8,947 bases of DNA from an uncultured Leptolyngbya sp. GTDB lineage: Bacteria; Cyanobacteriota; Cyanobacteriia; Phormidesmidales; Phormidesmidaceae. The notes under the pieces were generated by a model. That model saw only the letters and a program-made list of their open reading frames with translations. It was not told the DNA's origin and did no database searches. This document shows positions 1 to 5,612 of the stretch, piece after piece. Each line of letters begins with the position of its first letter. The first letter of the stretch is position 1. The stretch spans positions 1 through 8,947 of the forward strand of contig CALBPH010000687.1 in the NCBI GenBank assembly GCA_937899365.1. Direction: 5' to 3'. A program made the position numbers and the translations under genes.

Positions 1-436
1 ACAGGTCTATCGCCTGGGCAGGCTGCTGCTCGGGGGCTACACTTACCTGGGGTGAAGCAACCGGTAACGGCTGACGACTGGCCGTTGCTACTAAATGCTC
101 AAGCTTAGCCGCCCTGTCAGTAGCCTGAGCTGGTGGCTCCGGTGATGCCACAGAGGCTGCCACCGCTTCGGTTTTCTGCGAAGCAGGCAGCGGGGGTTGG
201 GAACTAACCTCGAGCTGCTGGCTGCCTTGTGGGTCAATACTTTCTAGATTGTTAGCGACAGAGGTATTAGCTGCTGCGGCGACGTCAGCCCCTTGAGCAG
301 ACTCCCAATCAGTAGCACTAGCCGACGGCTGCGGGTTGGCCAACTCATTGGCACTAACCTGCCCTAAATTGGCTGAGGCAAATGTAGCGAGTAGGGTTAT
401 CCAACCGATTAGGACTTTATCAGAGGGCTTGATCAC
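1..436 (-). CDS. Secreted protein of unknown function, N-terminal part (cut by window edge)
   Basis: The frame is open for 145 codons from a GTG at 436 to the left edge. Translation begins MIKPSDKVLIGWITLLATFA and continues SANLGQVSA-NE. This looks like a signal peptide, with lysines at 3 and 7, a hydrophobic core at about 8-20 and a likely cleavage after VSA (residue 29). The rest is low-complexity and rich in Ala, Pro, Gln, Ser and Thr, with no recognisable domain. It resembles the disordered linker that often precedes a folded domain in exported proteins. The GTG start is supported by an in-frame TAG 15 nt upstream and by AGGGAAG seven bases before it. The protein should act in the periplasm, outer membrane or outside the cell. 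The function lies in the missing C-terminal part, so I give none. The gene follows ilvC in the same direction but is separated from it by strong hairpins, so it probably has its own promoter. Confidence 0.72.
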   Translation of the reverse strand, partial: MIKPSDKVLIGWITLLATFASANLGQVSANELANPQPSASATDWESAQGADVAAAANTSVANNLESIDPQGSQQLEVSSQPPLPASQKTEAVAASVASPEPPAQATDRAAKLEHLVATASRQPLPVASPQVSVAPEQQPAQAIDL

Positions 437-443
437 AGGTTTA

Positions 444-450
444 CTTCCCT
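444..450 (-). promoter_or_regulatory. Ribosome binding site of the secreted-protein gene
   Basis: AGGGAAG on the minus strand, seven bases before the GTG at 436. It supports a GTG start, since no ATG is available between the in-frame stop and this codon. Confidence 0.55.
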
Positions 451-637
451 AGCTAACTTATTTAATGAGCTTTAACGAGCCCTAAAATACGACAGTAGCT
501 ACTAAATAAAATAGCTAAATTAGGCTTATTGCCACTAAACTTCCCAAACGAGATCAGAAAGATATCAAGAGATCTAAAAAAAGACCTAAAAAATTTAATG
601 AATGAAAAAAGCTCATTATTAATAAATAATAAATAGC

Positions 638-675
638 ATAAGCGGGAGGGGGATTTAAATCCCCCTCCCGCTTAT
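638..675. repeat. Perfect 38-bp palindrome, possible second terminator of ilvC
   Basis: The two 19-base arms are exact reverse complements with no spacer (638-656 and 657-675). The arm core is GCGGGAGGGGGATTT. As RNA it would fold into a very stable stem with a small AT-rich loop. On the minus strand it is followed by GCTATTTATTATTTATT, a broken U-rich tract, so it could act as a second, backup terminator for ilvC. On the plus strand it is followed by AAAAAC, so it is unlikely to terminate that way. It abuts the first terminator hairpin without a gap. It could also be a copy of a dispersed genomic palindrome, which this window alone cannot show. Confidence 0.8.
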
Positions 676-725
676 AAAAACTGGGTAGTGAGCACTCACT
701 CTTAACTATTCCACCCAGGTTTTTT
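676..725 (-). terminator. Composite Rho-independent terminator of ilvC
   Basis: On the minus strand, AAAAAACCTGGGT (725-713) pairs with ACCCAGTTTTT (686-676), with one unpaired C. The stem ends in a U run, as expected of an intrinsic terminator. The apical region contains a second small inverted repeat, AGTGAG/CTCACT (687-692 and 695-700), so the structure is a stem with a nested hairpin. It begins about 18 bases after the ilvC stop codon. Confidence 0.7.
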
Positions 726-742
726 ATTTTGAAAATGCAGTC

Positions 743-1738
743 TTAGACTTTCTTCAGCCAGCTAAACATTGCTCGTAAATCCTTGCCAACTTCTTCGATG
801 GGGTGCTCAGCTTCACGGCGACGAATGGCATTAAAACCTGGATTTCCAGCTTGACTTTCAAGGACAAATTCACGGGCAAATTGACCGGTTTGAATCTCCT
901 TGAGGATCTGCTTCATTTCCTTTTTAGTGTCCTCAGTAATGATGCGTGGCCCGCGAGTATAGTCACCATACTCAGCCGTATTGGAGATGCTATACCGCAT
1001 ATTGGCCAGACCACCTTCAACCACCAGGTCAACAATTAGCTTGACTTCGTGGAGACACTCAAAATAGGCTAGCTCTGGCTGATACCCAGCTTCGATCAGG
1101 GTTTCAAACCCGGCTTTGATCAGTTCGCTCAGACCACCACACAGCACGACCTGCTCACCAAAGAGGTCCGTTTCGGTCTCTTCACGGAATGTGGTTTCTA
1201 AAATACCGGCACGGGTACCGCCAATGCCTTTGGCATAGGCCATGGCCATATCGCGAGCCTTACCAGATGCATTCTGATAAACAGCAAACAGTGCGGGCAC
1301 GCCCTGACCTTGTTCATAGGTACGACGCACCAGGTGCCCCGGTCCCTTGGGGGCAATCATGACCACGTCCACATCGTCTGGGGGCACGATCTGGGCGAAG
1401 TTAATGTTAAACCCGTGGGCAAAGGCTAGTACGTTACCGGCGCTGAGGTTGGGGGCAATGCTTTCTTTATAGACGCTCTTTTGAACTTCGTCGGGCAGCA
1501 AAATCATGATCATGTCTGCTGCTGCTGCTGCGTCTGAAACAGACTTGACGGTTAAGCCTTCGGCTTCTGCTTTGGCCGTGGAACGGCTGCCTTCATAAAG
1601 GCCCACAACGACGTTGACGCCGCTGTCTTTGAGGTTGAGGGCATGGGCGTGCCCCTGGGAACCGTAGCCGATGATGGCAACGGTTTTACCATTGAGTAAA
1701 TCTAGATTTGCGTCGCTGTCGTAGTACATCTGGGCCAT
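743..1738 (-). CDS. ilvC: Ketol-acid reductoisomerase (NADP+), class I
   Basis: This is the second common enzyme of valine, leucine and isoleucine synthesis. It isomerises and reduces acetolactate or acetohydroxybutyrate using NADPH and Mg2+ in the cytoplasm. The 331 residues match the usual short class I length. The N-terminal Rossmann domain shows GYGSQG at 24-29 and a cofactor-specificity loop GLYEGSRS at 46-53. Other motifs are AFAHGFNI with His108 and the metal-ligand motifs ETDLFGEQ (Asp191, Glu195) and ECLHE (Glu227, Glu231). SISNTAEYG includes substrate-contact Ser252. The C-terminal knotted helical domain ends in MFSWLKKV. The frame stays open for 43 more codons upstream (to 1867), but the start at 1738 is chosen because MAQMYYDSDANLDLL matches the family N-terminus and AAGGAG lies ten bases before it. 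The gene lies 204 bp downstream of gatA on the same strand and ends at a strong terminator. Confidence 0.97.
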   Translation of the reverse strand: MAQMYYDSDANLDLLNGKTVAIIGYGSQGHAHALNLKDSGVNVVVGLYEGSRSTAKAEAEGLTVKSVSDAAAAADMIMILLPDEVQKSVYKESIAPNLSAGNVLAFAHGFNINFAQIVPPDDVDVVMIAPKGPGHLVRRTYEQGQGVPALFAVYQNASGKARDMAMAYAKGIGGTRAGILETTFREETETDLFGEQVVLCGGLSELIKAGFETLIEAGYQPELAYFECLHEVKLIVDLVVEGGLANMRYSISNTAEYGDYTRGPRIITEDTKKEMKQILKEIQTGQFAREFVLESQAGNPGFNAIRRREAEHPIEEVGKDLRAMFSWLKKV

Positions 1739-1748
1739 TTTGAAAGCT

Positions 1749-1754
1749 CTCCTT
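1749..1754 (-). promoter_or_regulatory. Ribosome binding site of ilvC
   Basis: AAGGAG on the minus strand, ten bases before the ATG at 1738. It decides against the longer open frame that begins at 1867. Confidence 0.7.
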
Positions 1755-1793
1755 GATTTGCGGCTGTAGGTAGCCAAACTAAACACCGTCCGT

Positions 1794-1812
1794 CCAGCGT
1801 GCGGCACGCTGG
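1794..1812. promoter_or_regulatory. GC-rich hairpin in the ilvC leader
   Basis: CCAGCGTG (1794-1801) and CACGCTGG (1805-1812) are exact reverse complements separated by three bases. If ilvC is transcribed from a promoter in the gatA-ilvC gap, or by readthrough from gatA, this hairpin lies in the leader about 55 bases before the start codon. There is no U run after it on the minus strand, so it is not an obvious intrinsic terminator. A regulatory role is inference only. The remainder of the 204-bp gap shows a weak CCAG...CTGG hairpin followed by TAAATTTTT just past the gatA stop, too poor to call. Confidence 0.4.
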
Positions 1813-1942
1813 TTGTGCAGCCTTCGATCCTACCAAACCATCCGCCGATGTCAGCATCTATACCCACACTCTTAAGAGATACATGGTTAAACCCAGACGT
1901 TATAGTGAGAGCATAAAAATTTACCAGTTACAAAACCCTGGC

Positions 1943-3388
1943 CTAAACGTCTGGCTTCTTTTCATGCCAGGGGGTGGCCCGTTCATAGGCAGAGGCTACT
2001 TCAAAGAGGGTGTCTTCCCGTAGGGCATTGCCGATCAGTTGCATCCCGATGGGTAGACCCGCCTGGTCAAATCCACAGGGCAAACTAAGGCCGGGTAGAC
2101 CCGCCAGATTTACGGTGATGGTCATCAGGTCAGACAGATACATGCTCAGCGGATCGTCGACTTTAGCCCCTGCTTTAAAGGCCGTACTGGGTACTGTCGG
2201 TGTCATCAACACATCCACATCTTTGAATGCCGCTTCAAAATCCTGCTTGATCAGGGTGCGTACTTTCTGGGCCTGAAGATAGTAGGCATCGTAGTAGCCT
2301 GCCGAAAGAGCATAGGTCCCGATCATGATGCGGCGTTTTACCTCGGCACCAAATCCTTCGGCGCGGGTTTGCTTGTACATCGATAGCAGGTTGTCGGTTT
2401 CAGCGCGCTGACCATAGCGCACGCCGTCATAGCGGGCTAAGTTCGAAGAGGCTTCTGACGGAGCAATGATGTAATAAGTGGGCAGTCCATACTTGAAGTT
2501 AGGGCAAGAGATTTCGACGATCTCAGCGCCCAGTTTCTTCATTTGCTCAATGGCGGCATCCATGGCGGTGGCCACATCCTTATCTATGCCTTCGCCAAAG
2601 GTTTCTTTGACCAGACCGATGCGCTTGCCCTTAAGGTCAGTTTTTAGATGCTGGGTGTAGTCGGGAATGGTGACCTTGAGGCTGGTGGAGTCTTTGGTAT
2701 CGTGACCTGCGATCGCACCTAATAAAATCGCCGCATCTTCCACCGTGCGGCTAAAGGGACCAATCTGATCCAGCGATGAGGCAAAGGCCACCAGACCAAA
2801 GCGGGATACCAAACCATAGGTGGGTTTCATGCCCACCACGCCACAGTAGGCAGCGGGCTGACGGATGGAGCCCCCCGTATCTGAACCCAGGGAAATGGGA
2901 GCCTGGTCAGCAGCCACAGCGGCGGCGGACCCACCCGAAGACCCACCAGGTACACAGCTGATATTCCAGGGGTTAGCCGTCAGCTGATAGGCGGAGTTCT
3001 CAGTGGAGCTGCCCATGGCAAACTCATCCATATTGGTTTTGCCAAGGAAAATTGCCCCCGCGTCGGCCAGGCGCTGGGTTACGGTCGATTCATAGGGGGG
3101 AACAAAACCCTCCAAGATTTTTGAAGCGCAGGTGGTGCGAATGCCCTTGGTGCAGAGGTTATCCTTAAGGGCAATGGGAATACCGGCTAGGGGACCGAGG
3201 GATGTGCCAGCTGCGATCGCATCATCTACCTGTTGGGCCTGGGCCAATGCCTTGTCCGATGTCACGGCCAAAAAACTGTGGAGTTTAGGCTCTAACGCCT
3301 GCAACCGATCTAAATAATCTTGAGTAATTTCAACCGCAGTACGCTCTTTTTGGGTGAGCTGTTGCTGCAACGTGCGGATGACTGACAT
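1943..3388 (-). CDS. gatA: Aspartyl/glutamyl-tRNA(Asn/Gln) amidotransferase subunit A
   Basis: This is the glutaminase subunit of the GatCAB complex. It releases ammonia from glutamine so that GatB can convert mischarged Glu-tRNA(Gln) (and Asp-tRNA(Asn)) to the correct aminoacyl-tRNA. The 481 residues are full length for GatA. The amidase-signature fold is clear: ALKDN with Lys75, GGSSGGSAAAVA with cis-Ser150, and GSDTGGSIRQP with nucleophile Ser174. The spacing (75 and 24 residues) equals that of the Lys-Ser-Ser triad of the amidase-signature family. RRIMIGTYALSAGYYDAYY (near 352-370) and MYLSDLMTITVNLAGLPG (416-433) hold the Arg and Asp that bind glutamine in known GatA proteins. The ATG at 3388 has TAAGGAG five bases before it and gives the family N-terminus. 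No gatB or gatC is next to it, which is common in cyanobacteria, where the subunit genes are often dispersed. Confidence 0.97.
   Translation of the reverse strand: MSVIRTLQQQLTQKERTAVEITQDYLDRLQALEPKLHSFLAVTSDKALAQAQQVDDAIAAGTSLGPLAGIPIALKDNLCTKGIRTTCASKILEGFVPPYESTVTQRLADAGAIFLGKTNMDEFAMGSSTENSAYQLTANPWNISCVPGGSSGGSAAAVAADQAPISLGSDTGGSIRQPAAYCGVVGMKPTYGLVSRFGLVAFASSLDQIGPFSRTVEDAAILLGAIAGHDTKDSTSLKVTIPDYTQHLKTDLKGKRIGLVKETFGEGIDKDVATAMDAAIEQMKKLGAEIVEISCPNFKYGLPTYYIIAPSEASSNLARYDGVRYGQRAETDNLLSMYKQTRAEGFGAEVKRRIMIGTYALSAGYYDAYYLQAQKVRTLIKQDFEAAFKDVDVLMTPTVPSTAFKAGAKVDDPLSMYLSDLMTITVNLAGLPGLSLPCGFDQAGLPIGMQLIGNALREDTLFEVASAYERATPWHEKKPDV
2709..2716. repeat. HIP1 octamer GCGATCGC
   Basis: The highly iterated palindrome of many cyanobacterial genomes, here inside gatA. 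It supports the cyanobacterial assignment. Confidence 0.85.
3213..3220. repeat. HIP1 octamer GCGATCGC
   Basis: Second copy inside gatA, about 500 bp from the first. Confidence 0.85.
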
Positions 3389-3393
3389 TCGGG

Positions 3394-3400
3394 CTCCTTA
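3394..3400 (-). promoter_or_regulatory. Ribosome binding site of gatA
   Basis: TAAGGAG on the minus strand, five bases before the ATG at 3388. It is a near-perfect Shine-Dalgarno sequence and fixes the start. Confidence 0.75.
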
Positions 3401-3429
3401 TTTAGTATGCCTAGCAATTCCAACCTAAC

Positions 3430-3435
3430 AGTATA
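3430..3435 (-). promoter_or_regulatory. Possible -10 element of gatA
   Basis: TATACT on the minus strand, 41 bases before the start codon. It would give a leader of roughly 35 bases. No good -35 hexamer lies 16-18 bases further upstream; a TTGACA occurs at 3480-3475 but is too far away. The call rests on the -10 alone. Confidence 0.3.
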
Positions 3436-3554
3436 GGTGGGAATGACAAGGGTGGTGACGACAAGTCTAGCCATTGTCAAAACCCTTAATCTAGGACTGC
3501 CCGTGCGATCTTTACTCTGCAAACATTAAATTTTTCGGTTCAGCCTCCGGTGAG

Positions 3555-3749
3555 GTGAATACCTATATAGAGCTTAGGTTACAGGGACTAGATCCCATCC
3601 TTAGGTCACGGCTTTCTGAACAGATCGAGGCCATCGAGCGCAACACAGCCCTAAACATCCCCATGGATCCTTTAAGGTTTTGCCAGAAATGTGTAGCTGA
3701 GTACAATCTTTTCTATTATTTTTCTATTAAATCTTTAATAGGCACTTAG
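3555..3749 (+). CDS. Doubtful small ORF, hypothetical protein
   Basis: A 64-codon frame starts with GTG and reads MNTYIELRLQGLDPILRSRL, then a charged helical stretch SEQIEAIERNTALN, a CQKC pair of cysteines (at about 43-46) and a hydrophobic aromatic tail ending SLIGT. The frame is in fact open from a stop at 3492, but no ATG or good Shine-Dalgarno sequence is available. The middle part has a believable amino acid mix and codon use. The last 20 codons are AT-rich and look non-coding. I do not recognise a family. It could be a real small protein, the remnant of a longer gene, or chance. The CQKC pair alone is not enough to claim metal binding. Confidence 0.22.
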   Translation: MNTYIELRLQGLDPILRSRLSEQIEAIERNTALNIPMDPLRFCQKCVAEYNLFYYFSIKSLIGT

Positions 3750-3855
3750 TGTATTTAATAACGAGATCTCAGGGATAATACCCATAACTGATACAGCTAT
3801 TGCTTTTCTGAAAACCGTCGTCAATCGCTATCGTTGTGTTGGTTTATAGGCGTGT

Positions 3856-5208
3856 ATGATCATTTTCCGTTCTACTCCTAAGCCTATTTGGCGTCAAACC
3901 TGGTTGCGACTGTTATTGCTATCTAGCAGTGTCGCCGGGTTGGCAATGCTAGTGGTTCCTCGTCTGCCATCGGAGTGGGTAGCCGCCGCCAAGGAGTTAA
4001 CCGGCCCCTCAACCTTAGCTGCGATGGGTGATGCTAATGCAGATTTAGTATCCCAGCCACAGCTGCAACCATTCGATACCAATGGTGTTGTCAAACCCTA
4101 CATAACACTGACGCAGCTTAGCCATAACCTGACGCAACGTGCCCTCCAAAAAGAGCAGGCAGCCGGTAGCTATAACCTGGCCATCAGACTGGCTCAGCAG
4201 GCCCTAGCCCTACGCAGTCAGGGCAGCACCCCTGAGCTTAGCCAGCAAGAAAAACAGCTTTGGCAAGATGCCGTCAATATCCTGGCATCCATCGATAATG
4301 GCTCGGCCCAGTACTCCCAGGCTCAAGCAAAACTCAAAGAGTACAGCACCATTGCCACCCTGGTTGATCGTCGCATCAGCCAGGAGCGCTCTGACTTTTT
4401 GGCCCCGATTGCGGCAGCCAGTGGTAATCCAAACACCGTGCGCATATCGCTTTGTCAACTAGAGACAGATGAGTGTCGCGCGTTTCGTGGCAATGTGCCC
4501 CCCGTGAGCTTAGCCAGCTTGGTAAAACTGCCCATTGCTGTAGCCCTGATGCATCAGGTAAGCACCGGTAAAGCTAGCCTAGATGAGCAGATCTATATTG
4601 ATCCGAGCAATTTTACCGAAAATGCCCAGGGGGCAAAAATCTTTGTCGACAAGACCTACACCCTACGGGAGGTGATGGTGCGCATGATTACTGAAAGTAA
4701 TAACATTGCCACCAATCAGCTGGTCGACTACATGGGCTACGACACTATCAATGCGGCGCTCAAGGCTGAAGGGTTTTCTGAAACCACCATCGGACACAAG
4801 CTGGTTGGCGCCAGCACCTATCCCAAAAGCATGGGGGCTGGGAGAAATCGCAGTACGGCTGATGAGCTCACCCAGATGATGATGCGCATCTATAGCTTTA
4901 CCAAAGCCAGCGACGAAGAAATTCTCAATGCCCTGGTGGGGCAATATGATCTTGATTTTGGCTACCGGGCCCTAATTAAAGAGAAACCCGATATTTTTTG
5001 GATTGGCGAAAAGACAGGGCAAAACTCATCGGTCATTGGTAGCACCGTTGCGTTCAAAGTGGGTGAGGAGCGCTACGTCATGACCGTAACCATTGATAAA
5101 AGTGCCAACCAGGGTCGGCTTCGGCAAATTATTCGTGATGTGGCCCGGCACGTGCTGGAGCATGGTCCTCTAGATCAGCAGCAAACGCCCAAATTGGCCA
5201 GGCTTTAG
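3856..5208 (+). CDS. Membrane-anchored serine hydrolase of the class A beta-lactamase/PBP fold
   Basis: The 450-residue protein starts with a short basic segment and one hydrophobic helix (about 17-35), a signal anchor or uncleaved signal, so the rest should be periplasmic. Residues 85-180 form an Ala/Gln/Leu-rich helical region with a TPR-like pattern (NILASIDNGSAQYSQAQAKL). The catalytic domain (about 185-435) holds SLVK with Ser221 and Lys224, SNN at 281-283 and KTG at 386-388. Spacings of 60 and 105 residues agree with class A enzymes. No ExxLN motif for the deacylating Glu166 is seen between SNN and KTG; the region reads LVGASTYPKSMGAGRNRSTADEL. This favours a penicillin-binding or peptidoglycan-acting role over drug resistance, but the substrate is unknown. 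Cys200 and Cys207 could form a disulphide. An in-frame TAG six bases before the ATG fixes the start; the ribosome binding site is weak. Tandem hairpins follow the stop. Confidence 0.88.
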   Translation: MIIFRSTPKPIWRQTWLRLLLLSSSVAGLAMLVVPRLPSEWVAAAKELTGPSTLAAMGDANADLVSQPQLQPFDTNGVVKPYITLTQLSHNLTQRALQKEQAAGSYNLAIRLAQQALALRSQGSTPELSQQEKQLWQDAVNILASIDNGSAQYSQAQAKLKEYSTIATLVDRRISQERSDFLAPIAAASGNPNTVRISLCQLETDECRAFRGNVPPVSLASLVKLPIAVALMHQVSTGKASLDEQIYIDPSNFTENAQGAKIFVDKTYTLREVMVRMITESNNIATNQLVDYMGYDTINAALKAEGFSETTIGHKLVGASTYPKSMGAGRNRSTADELTQMMMRIYSFTKASDEEILNALVGQYDLDFGYRALIKEKPDIFWIGEKTGQNSSVIGSTVAFKVGEERYVMTVTIDKSANQGRLRQIIRDVARHVLEHGPLDQQQTPKLARL

Positions 5209-5262
5209 CTCAGTATCTGATTAAGGCTTGCAAAAGCTGACGATCGAGATAATTTTGACGAC

Positions 5263-5291
5263 AAAAATAACCCGTGCCTGCGGTTATTTTT
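5263..5291 (+). terminator. First hairpin after the serine hydrolase gene
   Basis: AAAAATAACC (5263-5272) and GGTTATTTTT (5282-5291) are exact reverse complements with a nine-base spacer. The 3' arm ends in five T, and the 5' arm begins with A-rich sequence, so it could also act on minus-strand transcripts. It lies 54 bases after the stop codon. Confidence 0.6.
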
Positions 5292-5314
5292 GGGCTCTAA
5301 AAATAGAGCTCTTT
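5292..5314 (+). terminator. Second hairpin after the serine hydrolase gene
   Basis: GGGCTCTA (5292-5299) pairs with TAGAGCTC (5304-5311), one pair being G-U, around an AAAA loop. A short T run follows (5312-5314). It directly abuts the first hairpin, so the two may work as a tandem terminator. Confidence 0.5.
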
Positions 5315-5416
5315 AAGTGTTTTTAAACAGTCATATTTTGCTAATTAATAACTCTAAATCATGACTCAAGTAGAGCTATGAAAATTCCCGGCTGCCATAG
5401 TGATACATGGTTTTGA

Positions 5417-5428
5417 GGTGACATCACC
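5417..5428. promoter_or_regulatory. Short inverted repeat GGTGA-CA-TCACC upstream of glgC
   Basis: The two five-base arms are exact reverse complements with a two-base centre, 185 bases before the glgC start. Such a compact dyad could be the binding site of a dimeric regulator. It does not fit the NtcA pattern GTA-N8-TAC or the CRP-type pattern TGTGA-N6-TCACA, and chance occurrence is possible. Confidence 0.25.
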
Positions 5429-5461
5429 GGACTGATCAGCTCGTTTCATTTAGTTAGCTTA

Positions 5462-5484
5462 TAACGGCCATAAGAATGGCCTTA
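5462..5484. repeat. Bulged hairpin upstream of glgC
   Basis: GGCCAT (5466-5471) and ATGGCC (5476-5481) pair around an AAGA loop, and TAA/TTA extend the stem past one unpaired C (5465). There is no T run on the plus strand. If transcription of glgC starts upstream of it, the hairpin would be in the leader RNA. Role unknown. Confidence 0.35.
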
Positions 5485-5531
5485 GGGCGATCCCCATTCC
5501 CAGGTATCTGAGAACACAAACCAAAAATAAA

Positions 5532-5561
5532 TTGTTGCAACCTCTTGTCAAGGGTTAGATA
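5532..5561 (+). promoter_or_regulatory. Weak candidate promoter of glgC
   Basis: TTGTTG (5532-5537) and TAGATA (5556-5561) are separated by 18 bases. Both hexamers are only partial matches to the sigma-70 consensus. The leader would be about 45 bases. Confidence 0.22.
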
Positions 5562-5612
5562 CAGCCTCAAACTAAATAATGAATTAACAAACTGCGCTAG
5601 TGAGACGAGCCT

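Larger units (their letters stand above)
437..742. other. Intergenic region between ilvC and the secreted-protein gene
   Basis: This 306-bp gap holds no credible gene. From the ilvC side it contains the composite terminator hairpin (676-725), then the joined 38-bp palindrome (638-675), then about 200 bp of AT-rich sequence leading to the GTG at 436. The AT-rich part should carry the promoter of the secreted-protein gene. Several TATTTT-like stretches are present on the minus strand, but none has a clear -35 partner, so I do not call one. Confidence 0.6.
3389..3855. other. Divergent intergenic region between gatA and the serine hydrolase
   Basis: This 467-bp gap separates genes read in opposite directions, so both promoters should lie in it. 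It holds the gatA ribosome binding site and possible -10 element, then a doubtful 64-codon plus-strand ORF (3555-3749), then an AT-rich stretch (about 3700-3780). The last 100 bases before the serine hydrolase contain GATAAT at about 3774 and a GAGATCTC palindrome, but no clear promoter pair. I see no RNA gene or repeat. Confidence 0.5.
5209..5612. other. Intergenic region between the serine hydrolase and glgC
   Basis: This 404-bp gap contains no credible gene. It holds two tandem hairpins (5263-5314) that probably terminate the upstream gene, a short inverted repeat (5417-5428), a bulged hairpin (5462-5484) and a weak promoter-like pair (5532-5561) before the glgC start. The long untranslated space before glgC suggests regulation at this point, but nothing in it matches a known cyanobacterial regulator site that I can identify. 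Confidence 0.5.

Noticed and set aside
1515..1535. Short CTG trinucleotide run as a possible repeat-tract switch
   Set aside because: It encodes five alanines in a variable helix of IlvC, changes in threes would not shift the frame, and such short runs are common.
1739..1867. A 43-residue N-terminal extension of IlvC in the same open frame
   Set aside because: The family starts at MA(R/Q)MYYD, the ribosome binding site AAGGAG lies before 1738, and the extension crosses the leader hairpin and does not resemble IlvC.
3856..5208. A classical antibiotic-resistance beta-lactamase
   Set aside because: The deacylating Glu motif is not visible, the protein has a membrane anchor and an extra helical domain, and there is no mobile-element context.
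5417..5428. Reading the dyad as a CRP- or NtcA-type site
   Set aside because: Arms and spacing differ from TGTGA-N6-TCACA and GTA-N8-TAC.
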